DNA of 64,000 nt from Comamonas sp. lk (GCF_900564145.1 NZ_UOOB01000001.1:3288754-3352753), one strand, 5' to 3'. Positions 1-8,323 are shown, counted from the first letter of the stretch. Numbers and translations are program-made. The notes: generated by a model from the sequence alone, not told the origin.

Positions 1-228
1 AGTATTTTGCAAAGCAAGATTTGTAAGCATCGCAACTCGGTTGTCCTGAATTCGAGCACTGCGACCTTGAAACTCCTGGCCAAGCCAAAAACAGCAAAGC
101 AGTAGCAATGGAAGCCAAAAATACTTGGGATCTGTTACTTTGCATGAGGCATCTCTCGTACGGCTGCTAAAAATCACCGTTGAGTGTGGACTTGTCAGTA
201 GCGAAAATCCAAGCAAATCGACCAAGCT

Positions 229-582
229 TTGCTGGATACAGCAAAACAGTTGTTCAAAAATGCGGCCACGCTACAGGTCTACCAGGCCGTGTTTGATGCC
301 GTGATGCTGGAGGGAGAGGCACCACACGCCACCCGCATGCTGCTGCTGTCTTTTACCCGCGGCGCAGGCGGCGCGATGGCTCCCTATGTGCAGCCCATTG
401 AAGCCGGATCCATGGTGATGACGCTGGCCAGACTGGCGGCAGCCTGCACTCAGCGCATGGCCACGCGTGCCGAGCTGCTAGCCCCTGCAGCACCAGGGCG
501 CGGCACAAGCTCAGCAGGCCCAGCCAGGTCAAACCGGCCAGCAAGGCCGCTTGCAACTACGGTAGGTTTATCAATTTCATAG
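229..582 (+). CDS. hypothetical protein, possible phage remnant
   Basis: This is a 117-residue open frame that would begin at a TTG codon. I do not recognise the family. The first 80 residues look protein-like, with alternating hydrophobic and helical stretches, while the last 35 are rich in Pro, Ala and Arg and look like read-through. It precedes a hairpin and a terminator and lies in a stretch of small orphan genes next to tRNA-Val. It could be a decayed phage gene or not a gene at all. The 228 bases before it hold nothing I can support. Confidence 0.28.
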   Translation: MLDTAKQLFKNAATLQVYQAVFDAVMLEGEAPHATRMLLLSFTRGAGGAMAPYVQPIEAGSMVMTLARLAAACTQRMATRAELLAPAAPGRGTSSAGPARSNRPARPLATTVGLSIS

Positions 583-585
583 CTT

Positions 586-610
586 CTAGCGCTTTCCACA
601 TAAGCGCTAG
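586..610. repeat. REP-like perfect hairpin
   Basis: A perfect inverted repeat with a 9-bp stem (CTAGCGCTT / AAGCGCTAG) and a 7-base loop, preceded by ATTTCATAGCTT. Its form resembles the abundant short palindromes scattered in Comamonadaceae intergenic DNA. Related but poorer sequence is seen near 22,615-22,650. Confidence 0.5.
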
Positions 611-632
611 AGCCTAATTTCATTCAAAACCC

Positions 633-667
633 AGCCCGCCCGGCCCACGCCGTGAGGGCTTTTTTAT
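633..667 (+). terminator. terminator hairpin directly upstream of a start codon
   Basis: AGCCC and GGGCT arms flank a GC-rich loop and are followed by a run of T residues ending about 16 bases before the ATG at 683. The same arrangement recurs at 1474-1502 and 2873-2899, so it may work as a leader insulating each downstream gene from upstream transcription. Confidence 0.55.
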
Positions 668-682
668 TGCCTGAGGTTTGAC

Positions 683-1054
683 ATGCAAGCAGATACGGAA
701 GCATTACCCATACGCATTGAAGCGATGAGGATCACCCCAGCCAAAGGGGTGCTTGTGGACATACCGGGCAACCCGCAGTACGAATTTTTCTGCATCAACA
801 TGGGCACAGGTATCGGCTACCTGGAGTTTCAGCGCATGCCCGATCGCCTGCCTGCACCGCCGGGGTTTATCGATATGTCCCCGCGCAAGCCTACAGACCC
901 AACCAGCTTTTTATCGACACGATGGCTTGAGGACCTTTCTCAAGCCCGAGGTCCACAAGTTTTAGTACAACATGTTTTATGGTCTCGACGGGCAGCGATC
1001 GAAGCTGAGCAATCAATTTCTGCTTATCGGGCGGCGCTAAGTCTGATTCCATGA
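683..1054 (+). CDS. hypothetical protein, probably 3'-truncated
   Basis: A 123-residue frame starts at an ATG behind a terminator-like hairpin and a GAGG-type ribosome site. I do not recognise it. The N-terminal 75 residues look like a real small globular protein. The 3' end overlaps the convergent gene at 891-1373 by 164 bases, and the tail after about residue 85 is less convincing. The gene may therefore be the front part of a phage-type gene joined to unrelated DNA. Confidence 0.35.
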   Translation: MQADTEALPIRIEAMRITPAKGVLVDIPGNPQYEFFCINMGTGIGYLEFQRMPDRLPAPPGFIDMSPRKPTDPTSFLSTRWLEDLSQARGPQVLVQHVLWSRRAAIEAEQSISAYRAALSLIP

Positions 1055-1373
1055 CACGCATTTCGATCAGCGCCCTGATCGTGTCGTCATGCAAGCGGAT
1101 GGTGACGACGCCGAAGATGGCAGAGAGGCCTCCGTCATCGAGCATGAAATCATTGCCCTTGTGCGTAATCTTGCCGCCGCCGTAGTAATACTGCCGATCA
1201 ATCGCCATTTTCAGCTCTGGATCGATCAATCCATGCTCTTTCAGGTAGAGCAAGTTGGCGAGTACCTTTTCCTCATCGACATCAAACTCCGCCAGCCTAG
1301 TGGTGGAGCCCCATGGCTGCGCGTTGACATAGTCTTGCAAGATGCGCAGTTGCAGCGCTCTGTCCAGTTTCAT
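891..1373 (-). CDS. small winged-helix-like hypothetical protein
   Basis: The protein has 160 residues. The start at 1373 is chosen because it follows a strong AGGAGG site; longer starts lack one. Residues 1-75 read like a winged helix: a helical segment, a leucine-rich recognition helix (NLLYLKEHGL), then a short beta wing ending in ITHKGNDFMLDDGG. That layout is common in small phage and YjcQ-like proteins of unknown role. The rest is helical. It is convergent with the preceding small gene. DNA binding is plausible but not shown. Confidence 0.6.
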   Translation of the reverse strand: MKLDRALQLRILQDYVNAQPWGSTTRLAEFDVDEEKVLANLLYLKEHGLIDPELKMAIDRQYYYGGGKITHKGNDFMLDDGGLSAIFGVVTIRLHDDTIRALIEMRVMESDLAPPDKQKLIAQLRSLPVETIKHVVLKLVDLGLEKGPQAIVSIKSWLGL

Positions 1374-1473
1374 CGACCCTCCTGTCGTTATTAAACGCAA
1401 GCCGTCATTGCGACATGCCGCTACCAGTTTACGCAGCAGGCCTTTGCCCGCGCTGAGACAAATCACACCGCCT

Positions 1474-1502
1474 GCCCGGCCCACTCCGCGCGGGCTTTTT
1501 TA
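1474..1502 (+). terminator. terminator hairpin directly upstream of a start codon
   Basis: GCCCG and CGGGC arms surround a 12-base loop and run into six T residues. The ATG of the next gene is 22 bases downstream, behind an AGGAGG ribosome site. It is the second of three such leaders in this region. Confidence 0.6.
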
Positions 1503-1523
1503 TGCCCAACCACAGGAGGCAAC

Positions 1524-1853
1524 ATGCGCCATACCGGCACTCTTTACCTCAGCAAAACACCACCACAGGCCAGCACGGCCCGGTGCGGCGCTTTTCAGTT
1601 GCAGATGCTGCTTTATGACCGGCTGGGCACCCACCACATCGAGCCATGGCGCGTGACGTGGACAGGGCGCAGCGCCCAGCGCTTTTGGCTGGAGCACGCC
1701 GCAACGCTCAAGCCCGGCACCGCTTTGGTGCTGGAGTTGGAGCGCGCGCAGATCCACACCCTGCACTGCCGCCCGCCACGTAGCGAGCTGCTGGCCACGG
1801 TAATAAGCTGCGCCGTGGTGCCCAGCCGCAGCAAACTTGCAGCGTATGGCTGA
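1524..1853 (+). CDS. hypothetical phage-type protein
   Basis: This 109-residue protein begins at an ATG with a good AGGAGGC ribosome site. No family is recognised. It has a compact beta-rich pattern (TLYLSKTP, FQLQMLLYD, LVLELERAQIHTL) and no signal peptide or membrane segment. The next gene starts inside its last codons, so the two are likely translated together. Context next to small phage-like genes suggests a prophage accessory protein. Confidence 0.45.
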   Translation: MRHTGTLYLSKTPPQASTARCGAFQLQMLLYDRLGTHHIEPWRVTWTGRSAQRFWLEHAATLKPGTALVLELERAQIHTLHCRPPRSELLATVISCAVVPSRSKLAAYG

Positions 1854-2112
1854 GTTGCTGAGTTGCACCTGGGCCGGCGGCCCGGCCCAGATTGCCAAAG
1901 CCACCGTGGAGCGCGAAGCCCGCGAGGCCTATGCCGCCGGACTGTCTCCCAACGAGGGCTGCCCCTACCCTTTTCACAGCGCTTGCGGTTTGCACTGGCT
2001 GGCGCACTACAACCTGGCCATGCCGCTGCCGGCTAGGTCAACTCCAGGCTCCCCCGATGAGCAGCGCGCAAATCGACATGGGCTCGCCCGGATGGCGGCA
2101 GCGCTAAACTGA
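1846..2112 (+). CDS. small RMF-like phage-type protein
   Basis: An 88-residue protein. The ATG at 1846 overlaps the end of the preceding gene by eight bases; an in-frame TTG lies nine bases upstream. The central stretch AYAAGLSPNEGCPYPF followed by an aromatic helix (HWLAHY) has the layout of ribosome-modulation-factor-like proteins: a Gly-containing helix, a CPY/CPF motif, then a helix with W and Y. Such genes are frequent in phages. A role on ribosomes is not demonstrated. Confidence 0.45.
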   Translation: MAELLSCTWAGGPAQIAKATVEREAREAYAAGLSPNEGCPYPFHSACGLHWLAHYNLAMPLPARSTPGSPDEQRANRHGLARMAAALN

Positions 2113-2158
2113 TGTAACAAAGGCCAGATCCAGGCTGCATACACAAAGGTTTTTAAGC

Positions 2159-2686
2159 ATGAATAGTTTTCGAAGCATTGCGCTCGCGGCCTTAATCAGC
2201 ATTCCGGTTCTGGTGCATGCCGCGCCCAGCGTTCAAGTAGGTTTTTCCCCCGAAGGATCTGCGCAGAAACTGGTGCTTGAGACGATAGCGAGCGCGCAGC
2301 GCGACATCCAGATACTGGCCTATGCATTTCAGGCGCCCGACATCATGCAAGCCCTGGTGGATGCAAAGAACCGCGGCGTGAATGTGCGGGTGGTGATCGA
2401 CAAAAAGCGCAATATGGGCAAGACCAGCAAGAAGGCCATGGACTTTGTGACCAGCAATGGCGTGGAGCTGCGAACCAACGATCACTTCCACATTCATCAC
2501 GACAAGGTCATCATCGTGGATGGTTCCACAGTTGAAACGGGCTCCTTCAATTTCGCACCATCGGCCGAGACGCTCAATTCCGAGAATGTCGTGGTCATGC
2601 GAGACATGCCAGACGTGGCGCGGCAGTATGTTGCGCACTGGCAATCGCGCTGGGATCTCGGAAAGCCCTACCCGGTACGTGATTGA
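2159..2686 (+). CDS. secreted phospholipase D-family nuclease (Nuc-like)
   Basis: The 175-residue protein begins with a signal peptide of about 22 residues that ends after VLVHAAP, so it should act in the periplasm or outside the cell. It carries one HKD motif at about residues 112-127: HxK (HHDK), a downstream D, and GSFNF. That is the hallmark of the single-motif Nuc/endA group, which dimerises to form the active site and cuts nucleic acids without a metal. The length matches Nuc. An AAAGG ribosome site precedes the ATG. A 26-codon membrane peptide gene follows 60 bases later. Confidence 0.85.
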   Translation: MNSFRSIALAALISIPVLVHAAPSVQVGFSPEGSAQKLVLETIASAQRDIQILAYAFQAPDIMQALVDAKNRGVNVRVVIDKKRNMGKTSKKAMDFVTSNGVELRTNDHFHIHHDKVIIVDGSTVETGSFNFAPSAETLNSENVVVMRDMPDVARQYVAHWQSRWDLGKPYPVRD

Positions 2687-2746
2687 CCCCGTGCTCTTCG
2701 CTCCGCTTCAGACTATCGCCTGACTCTCAATTTCACAGGAGGACAT

Positions 2747-2827
2747 ATGCGCAGAATAATGACCACTCTCGCCGTCATAGGTGCTTTAGCCGCAGCGTAC
2801 TTTGCATATAAGTACGGCGTTTTCTAA
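2747..2827 (+). CDS. 26-residue membrane micropeptide
   Basis: A very short frame begins with an ATG seven bases after a strong AGGAGG site and ends in TAA. The peptide has basic residues first (MRRIM), then a hydrophobic stretch of about 15 residues, then YKYGVF. That is the pattern of a single-span membrane micropeptide. It lies directly downstream of the nuclease gene. No homologue is known to me, and its existence rests on the ribosome site and composition. Confidence 0.45.
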   Translation: MRRIMTTLAVIGALAAAYFAYKYGVF

Positions 2828-2872
2828 GATTCAGCCACCGAGCGACAAAAGCTCACTCAGTAACACCACCCC

Positions 2873-2899
2873 AGCCCGCCATTGAGCGGGCTTTTTTTA
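2873..2899 (+). terminator. strong intrinsic terminator upstream of alpA-like gene
   Basis: AGCCCGC and GCGGGCT form a 7-bp stem with a 6-base loop followed by seven T residues. The alpA-like ATG is only 13 bases downstream. It is the third and cleanest of the terminator leaders in this region. Confidence 0.75.
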
Positions 2900-2911
2900 T
2901 TGGAGAGAACC

Positions 2912-3121
2912 ATGAAACTTTTAGACCGCAAGGCGCTTTGCGCTAAAGTGCCTTACTCTGATCGCTGGATTTTGAAACTGGAATCCGTAGGCCGGTTTCC
3001 TAAGCGAATCGTGCTGTCGCCACGCCGCGTAGCATGGGATGAGGCCGAGATCGATGCCTGGATCGAATCGCGTCGCCAATCCAATGAGAAAGCCGCGGCT
3101 CCGCTGGCTAATTTCTCATAA
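2912..3121 (+). CDS. AlpA-family DNA-binding regulator
   Basis: A 69-residue protein starting at an ATG behind GGAGAG. It fits the AlpA/phage excisionase-type MerR-like helix-turn-helix family: LLDRKALCAKVPYSDRWI is the helix-turn-helix, GRFPKRI the loop, and VAWDEAEIDAWIESR the typical end. AlpA proteins activate integrase or excision genes of prophages and integrative elements. No integrase is visible nearby, so this is probably a remnant. Confidence 0.85.
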   Translation: MKLLDRKALCAKVPYSDRWILKLESVGRFPKRIVLSPRRVAWDEAEIDAWIESRRQSNEKAAAPLANFS

Positions 3122-3587
3122 ACAGAACATTTATTTGCGTGGTATCTGGGATGGTATTTTCGACCATCCCAGCCTCACAAGCCGCGCCACACAAGGCTTT
3201 CAAGGGCTTGTTAATCATTGAGTGGGGATCACTTCTGGTGGGACCCAGCACCGACAGGCACTCAAAGACGGTGAACCTCACAATTTCTCAGGCCTCTTTA
3301 CGACCAGCGGCTTCTGCTATGAGCTCTTACGCCACAGAAAATCTGCCGGATTAAAGATGATTTTTTCGCGTGGCCAATACATCATTGCCTGATTTTTAGC
3401 AATACCCTCAGACTTCGAAATTAGATCAATCGCAAAAAACTTAAATGCACCAAGCTGCCTAGTTCATCACGGCAAATACACCTACATAGCGCACTGCACG
3501 CATTTGATACAACGCTATCTCTATTGCAAAAAATTGTGAACGAATCGTTATCTGGCAAGTGGTTTCAAGCAAGCAGGAGTCTTGATC
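3122..3587. other. gene-poor stretch with a perfect hairpin
   Basis: No convincing gene is seen. A perfect 10-bp stem with a 7-base loop (arms CTGGGATGGT and ACCATCCCAG, 3146-3172) lies 25 bases after the alpA-like stop codon. It has no T-run on either side, so it may be a rho-assisted end or a protein-binding site. Confidence 0.45.
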
Positions 3588-3890
3588 ATGAATAGCCCCA
3601 TCGCGAAGAATTCCAACCGTGCATATGTGCGCTTGCATGCCTATGTCACCAGGCAGCAAGAGTGGGATGAATTCGCCAAAACGTACCGCATCGTTCTCCA
3701 CTCCAACGGCAGCGAAGAGGTCAGCCAAAGCGTTGTGCGAGTTTTGGACAAGCTGGGGCAGCCCGCAGCCCTTGGACCCCGCATCCCTCACAAAATCACG
3801 TTCTCGATTCGCAAAGTACCAACCGTATCCACCTGGACCGAATGCTTTAATGATGGTCAGTCCAGCTGGCACAACATTTCTGGTCACTAG
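3588..3890 (+). CDS. hypothetical protein
   Basis: A 100-residue frame whose ATG follows an AGGAG site at 8 bases spacing. The family is not recognised. The sequence is soluble and mixed in character, without signal peptide or membrane segments. It stands alone between the alpA-like gene and the tRNA terminator. A long reverse frame over the same DNA looks like a shadow. Confidence 0.42.
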   Translation: MNSPIAKNSNRAYVRLHAYVTRQQEWDEFAKTYRIVLHSNGSEEVSQSVVRVLDKLGQPAALGPRIPHKITFSIRKVPTVSTWTECFNDGQSSWHNISGH

Positions 3891-3980
3891 ATGCCTGGAT
3901 CCGGCCATTGATGCGGCGGCGAGCTGGCTGGTAGACCTGCTTATGGGTAGGCGCCCCGTATTGTTTGATTCCAGAAACAA

Positions 3981-4008
3981 AAATGCCCGCTTTTTAGCGG
4001 GCATTTTT
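3981..4008 (-). terminator. terminator of the tRNA-Val gene
   Basis: ATGCCCGC and GCGGGCAT form a perfect 8-bp stem with a 6-base loop, bounded by A and T runs on both sides so it can work in both directions. It lies just beyond the 3' end of the tRNA. Confidence 0.75.
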
Positions 4009-4038
4009 GCTGCAAGCTCTGGTTTTGCTTGCGATATT

Positions 4039-4115
4039 TGGTAGGCGCGATTGGACTCGAACCAACGACCCCCACCATGTCAAGGTGGTGCTCTAACCAG
4101 CTGAGCTACGCGCCT
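4039..4115 (-). tRNA. tRNA-Val (GAC)
   Basis: The reverse strand folds into a complete 77-base cloverleaf: acceptor AGGCGCG/CGCGCCT, D arm with GCTC...GAGC, anticodon loop with GAC, and T loop TTCGAGT. The CCA end is encoded. Its 3' end faces the phage-like region at 1-4 kb, which is the usual side for integration of mobile elements. No second copy of the 3' end is seen in the window. Confidence 0.95.
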
Positions 4116-4196
4116 GTGTTCGTTCGATGAAGCAATTGTAGCACGGGTTTTCCACTCATTTTTTGAGAGCGAAAACTTTCTTGCCATCCCTCGCAA

Positions 4197-6443
4197 TCAA
4201 CGTCTTCTGGCTGATCGAACCCCCGCCACACCGGCAACAATCCCCAGCACCTTGCTCAACCGGCCGGAGTCTGAGACTTCCACGGTGAAGGTCATCCAAG
4301 CGGTACCCTTGACCGATTGGGTCTGCACGCCAATGACATTGGTTTTTTCGCGTGCGAACACTTCCGAAATATCACGCAGCAGACCCTGCCTGTCGGCAGC
4401 TTCCACGGCCACATCCACGGGATAGACGGCACCGACCTTGTCCGTGGTCTTGGGTATACCCCAGTCCACATCGATCACCCGTTCAGGATTGCGACTGCTG
4501 ATCTCGCGGAAATTGGAACAGTCGGCTCGGTGCACGCTGACGCCTTTGCCACGCGTGACAAAGCCGCGGATGCTGTCGGGCGGCGCCGGCTTACAGCACT
4601 TGGCAAGTTGCGTCATCAGCGAGTCAATACCCACAACCAGCACGCCACCCTTGGGCGAGTCCGTGCCGCGGGCCTTGCGCACCATGGTGAACTCTTCGGG
4701 CTCGGCCGCTTCTTCACTGGGGCGTAGCACTGCCTCGATATTGCGCAGCGAAAACTCGTCCTTGCCCACCACTTCAAACAGAGCATCTGCCGATTTGAAA
4801 CCCAGCTGCGTGGCCAGATCTTCCAGCTTGATGGCGGTCTTGCCTTCACGCTGCAGCAGCTTTTCCACAGATTCCCGCCCGCGCGCCACCGTCTCGTGCG
4901 TGGCTTGGGCATTGAACCAGGCACGCACCTTGGCCTTGGCCCGGTTGCTGACCAGATAGCCCAGATCTGCATTGAGCCAGTCGCGCGATGGACGATCTTC
5001 CTTGGCCGTGTTGATTTCCACGGTCTGACCGTTTTGCAGCGCCGTATTCAGCGGCACCATGACGCCATCCACGCGCGCACCACGGCAACGATGGCCCAGA
5101 CTGGTGTGCACCGAGTAGGCAAAATCCACGGCCGTCGCCCCCTGGGGCAACTCGATCACGGCGGCATCGGGCGTAAGCACATAGATGCGGTCTTCGAACA
5201 GGCCACGGTGATTGGTCGCCGCCAGATCGCTGCCCCAGGCCAGCAACTGGCGCAGCACGGCAATCTTGGCGTCGTACTCGCTGGCGGCCGATACGCCGGC
5301 ATAGCCCTTGGTACCGGCTTCCTTATAGGCCCAGTGCGCAGCCACGCCATGCTCGGCATGGTCATGCATGGCCTGGGTACGGATCTGGATCTCTATGGTC
5401 CGGCCGGTCTCGTCGCGCACCACGGTGTGCAAAGACTGGTAGCCATTGGGTTTGGGCCTGGCAATATAGTCGTCAAACTCTTTTTCCAGCGGCGTGAACT
5501 GCTGATGCACCCAGGACAGGGCGGCGTAGCAATCCTTGATAGTAGGTACCACCACCCGCATGGCCCGAATGTCGAACAACTGATCGAAATTGAGCGACTT
5601 GCCGCGCATCTTCTTGACGATGCTGTAGATATGCTTGGGCCGCCCTTGCACCGTGGCGCTGATGCTGTGGGCACGCAGATCGCCTTCCAGACGGGCGCGC
5701 ATCTGCTCCATATAGGCTTCGCGCTCCACCCGCTTTTCATCGAGCAGGCGCGCCACTTCGCGATAGGTCTCAGGCTCCAGAAAGCGGAAGGACAAATCCT
5801 CCAGCTCCCATTTGATCTGCCAGATACCCAGGCGATTGGCCAGCGGTGCGAAGACGTTGAGTCCTTCCCTGGCGATGCTGGGTGCTATCGGCTTTTTCTC
5901 GGCGGCGTAATAGCGCAGGGTTTGCAGACGCGAAGCCAGGCGCAGCAGCACCACCCGCAAATCGCGTGAGAAGCCCAGCAGCATCTTGCGCACGTTCTCG
6001 TTCTGGGTCGCAATATCGTCCACCTGCTGGCTGGTGCGACCGCCGCGCGCCTGCTGCTGCACCCGCATGAGCTTGACGGTTTCAATGGCCAGCGTGGCAA
6101 AGTTCTCGCCAAAGGCCTTGGCAATCACCTCCTGCGGCTTGTTCAGGTGCACGCTGGCATGTACCAGATAGGTTGCGGCCTGCATGGTTTCCGAGCCGCC
6201 GATCTTCTTGAGAATCGCGGCCACGGCGTCAGCATGGGCCAGCGTGTTCTCGCCGGTCTCCATGAACTCGCTGGCAATCAGGGGTTCGGCAAAAGCACGC
6301 GCACGCGCCAGGGCATTGACCTGCTCGGGCAAGGTCTGGGCCGTGGCCATCAACAGATGCGGCGTAGGTTCAACAATGCGGGGCGCATCTGTATCCGATG
6401 CATCGGCAGCACCCGCAGGCGCTGCCGTATCGCTGGTCTTCAT
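4197..6443 (-). CDS. relA: RelA: (p)ppGpp synthetase
   Basis: The 748-residue protein makes (p)ppGpp from ATP and GTP/GDP at the ribosome during amino-acid starvation. Domain order is a degenerate HD hydrolase domain (about 50-200), the synthetase domain (about 240-400, with NGYQSLHT and EIQIRT), TGS, a Cys/His region (CCKP...HRADC) and a C-terminal ACT domain. The hydrolase HD pair is lost: residues 94-98 read VHASV where SpoT proteins have HD. EFDD at 322-325 is the ExDD signature of synthesis-only RelA. Both features point to a monofunctional enzyme. The start overlaps the stop of the upstream hydrolase gene by four bases. Confidence 0.95.
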   Translation of the reverse strand: MKTSDTAAPAGAADASDTDAPRIVEPTPHLLMATAQTLPEQVNALARARAFAEPLIASEFMETGENTLAHADAVAAILKKIGGSETMQAATYLVHASVHLNKPQEVIAKAFGENFATLAIETVKLMRVQQQARGGRTSQQVDDIATQNENVRKMLLGFSRDLRVVLLRLASRLQTLRYYAAEKKPIAPSIAREGLNVFAPLANRLGIWQIKWELEDLSFRFLEPETYREVARLLDEKRVEREAYMEQMRARLEGDLRAHSISATVQGRPKHIYSIVKKMRGKSLNFDQLFDIRAMRVVVPTIKDCYAALSWVHQQFTPLEKEFDDYIARPKPNGYQSLHTVVRDETGRTIEIQIRTQAMHDHAEHGVAAHWAYKEAGTKGYAGVSAASEYDAKIAVLRQLLAWGSDLAATNHRGLFEDRIYVLTPDAAVIELPQGATAVDFAYSVHTSLGHRCRGARVDGVMVPLNTALQNGQTVEINTAKEDRPSRDWLNADLGYLVSNRAKAKVRAWFNAQATHETVARGRESVEKLLQREGKTAIKLEDLATQLGFKSADALFEVVGKDEFSLRNIEAVLRPSEEAAEPEEFTMVRKARGTDSPKGGVLVVGIDSLMTQLAKCCKPAPPDSIRGFVTRGKGVSVHRADCSNFREISSRNPERVIDVDWGIPKTTDKVGAVYPVDVAVEAADRQGLLRDISEVFAREKTNVIGVQTQSVKGTAWMTFTVEVSDSGRLSKVLGIVAGVAGVRSARRR

Positions 6444-7465
6444 TCAGCATCCTTGTATGCCTGTTCGGCAAGACTCATGGTGAGCGGCAGCTCAATGTCT
6501 GCCTGTTCGCCTTGTAAGAATTTGCGCAGCAGTGCAACCTGCCCTGGCGCTATCAACGTTGGAGCATGGCCCACGCCCTCCAGTTCCGTGCAATGGGCTT
6601 TGGGTCCTCGCTGGGCCATGGCCTGGGCCGTGGCCCGCGAAAGCAGATCCGATTGCGCACCACGAACAAGCAAGACACGTGCCTGCATCTGGTCGTACAG
6701 CTGCCACAGCATTGCCTCGCCAGCCTGTGCCAGCTCCTGCGTCATATGCGCCATCGGAGCTGCAATGCGCGGGTCATAGTGCAGAACCACGCCCCCTGCG
6801 GGGTCTGGCTTGACCATGGCCCTGGAGAAATCCGCCCATTGCTGGTCGCTATGTGGGCCAAACTCCGTGGAAATCAAGCGCATGGCAGCAGCCGCCGTCT
6901 CGAAGTTGGGAAAATGCAAGCTTTTTCCCAGGTAGGAGCCGATGCGCACCAGCGAGCCCCACTCGATCACCGGCCCCACATCGTTGAGTACCAGTCGGCG
7001 CACGGGCACAGGCAGCGGCAGGCCGGGTTGACCGGCAAGCCCCATGCCAATCAGGCCGCCCATGCTAGTGCCCACCCAATCCAGTATCTGAATGGGCGCC
7101 TGGTGATGCAGCTGAGCCAGCAGCGCCAACATGTCGGCCGCATACAGCGGCACCTGGTAGGCCATGGGGTCTTGCAACCAGTCGCTCTCGCCGCGCCCCA
7201 CCACATCGGGGCAGATCACTCGGGCAAACCGGCTCAGCTCAGCGGCCAGCACATCAAAGTCACGCCCCTGGCGCGAGAGGCCGTGCGCGCAAACGATGAC
7301 ATGCGGGTGCGCGGGATTGCCGGTGTTGTTCCACTCCCAGTAGGCCATGCGGTGCACGCCGCTTGGCAGGGCTTGCACCTGCTGCTTGCGGCTGGAATCG
7401 GACCATGTGGGGGCGAGCGCGGAGGCTCCGGGGCAGGATACGTAGTTCAGCGTAGGTTGATTCAT
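6440..7465 (-). CDS. alpha/beta hydrolase coupled to relA
   Basis: A 341-residue alpha/beta hydrolase-fold protein. An HG motif (CAHGLSRQGRDFD), the nucleophile elbow GTSMGG (Ser in GxSxG), an acid after the sheet, and a late His (GVGHAP) are all visible. It has no signal peptide. The substrate is unknown; esterase or thioesterase activity is plausible. The start at 7465 leaves a 69-base divergent region with the next gene, and longer frames would run antisense through that gene. The stop overlaps the relA start (ATGA), so the two should be co-translated. Confidence 0.85.
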   Translation of the reverse strand: MNQPTLNYVSCPGASALAPTWSDSSRKQQVQALPSGVHRMAYWEWNNTGNPAHPHVIVCAHGLSRQGRDFDVLAAELSRFARVICPDVVGRGESDWLQDPMAYQVPLYAADMLALLAQLHHQAPIQILDWVGTSMGGLIGMGLAGQPGLPLPVPVRRLVLNDVGPVIEWGSLVRIGSYLGKSLHFPNFETAAAAMRLISTEFGPHSDQQWADFSRAMVKPDPAGGVVLHYDPRIAAPMAHMTQELAQAGEAMLWQLYDQMQARVLLVRGAQSDLLSRATAQAMAQRGPKAHCTELEGVGHAPTLIAPGQVALLRKFLQGEQADIELPLTMSLAEQAYKDAE

Positions 7466-7534
7466 GGAGAACGCATTCGCAAGGCCGGGGCCGATAATGG
7501 CTTTGTCGCATCGTAATTCATTCGGAGACTCTGT

Positions 7535-8323
7535 ATGTCCATGTTGAAAGGCAAAACCGCTCTCGTGACGGGATCGACCAGCGGGATAGGCCTGGGTATT
7601 GCTACGGCACTGGCGCGACAAGGCGCCAACATCGTGCTCAATGGTTTTGGCGACGTGCAAGGCCCGCGTGCCCAGGTGGAGCAAGCCGGCAAAGCGTTTG
7701 AGGTCAAGGTCGGCTACCACGGTGCCGACATGAGCCAGGCCGGACAAATCGAGGAAATGATGCAATACGCGGCCGCCGAGTTTGGCCGCGTGGACATCCT
7801 GGTCAACAACGCCGGCATCCAGCATGTGGCGCCCGTGCAGGAGTTCCCGGTAGAGAAGTGGGACGCCATCATTGCCATCAATCTCACCAGCGCCTTTCAC
7901 ACCACCCGGCTGGCTCTGCCCGCCATGCAAAAGGCCAACTGGGGCCGCATCATCAATGTGGCCTCGGTCCATGGTCTGGTCGGATCGGCGCAAAAATCGG
8001 CCTATGTCGCGGCCAAGCACGGCATCGTCGGGCTGACCAAGGTGACCGCACTGGAAAACGCCACTTCCGGGGTGACCTGCAATGCTATCTGCCCCGGCTG
8101 GGTGCTGACTCCGCTGGTGCAAAAGCAGGTCGATGCCAAGGCGCAGGCCCTGGGCATCAGCAACGAGGAAGCCACCAAGCAGCTGCTGGGCGAAAAAGAG
8201 CCATCGCAGCAGTTCACCACGCCCGAGGAGCTGGGCGATCTAGCCGTCTTCTTCTGCTCGCCCGCCAGCAACAATGTGCGCGGCGTGGCCTGGAATATGG
8301 ATGGCGGCTGGGCTGCGCAATAA
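7535..8323 (+). CDS. bdhA: 3-hydroxybutyrate dehydrogenase (SDR)
   Basis: The 262-residue short-chain dehydrogenase oxidises D-3-hydroxybutyrate to acetoacetate with NAD, a step in poly-hydroxybutyrate turnover. It has the TGSTSGIGLG cofactor motif, NNAG, a Ser before YVAAKHG (YxxxK), and NAICPGWVLTPLV. The helical insertion that includes EKEPSQQF and the end NMDGGWAAQ are typical of this enzyme. An internal Met two codons downstream could also start it. Two terminators follow. It is divergent from the relA-linked hydrolase. Confidence 0.9.
   Translation: MSMLKGKTALVTGSTSGIGLGIATALARQGANIVLNGFGDVQGPRAQVEQAGKAFEVKVGYHGADMSQAGQIEEMMQYAAAEFGRVDILVNNAGIQHVAPVQEFPVEKWDAIIAINLTSAFHTTRLALPAMQKANWGRIINVASVHGLVGSAQKSAYVAAKHGIVGLTKVTALENATSGVTCNAICPGWVLTPLVQKQVDAKAQALGISNEEATKQLLGEKEPSQQFTTPEELGDLAVFFCSPASNNVRGVAWNMDGGWAAQ

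Noticed and set aside
3459..4004. 181-codon minus-strand frame near tRNA-Val
   Set aside because: It crosses the tRNA terminator and lacks a ribosome site, while the opposite frame at 3588 has AGGAG. The product is not family-like.
4896..5969. 357-codon open frame on the plus strand
   Set aside because: It is antisense to relA and has a biased His/Gly/Gln composition without recognisable domains.
7466..8122. N-terminal extension of the relA-linked hydrolase across bdhA
   Set aside because: The extension would be antisense to bdhA. Family length and the divergent gap support the start at 7465.
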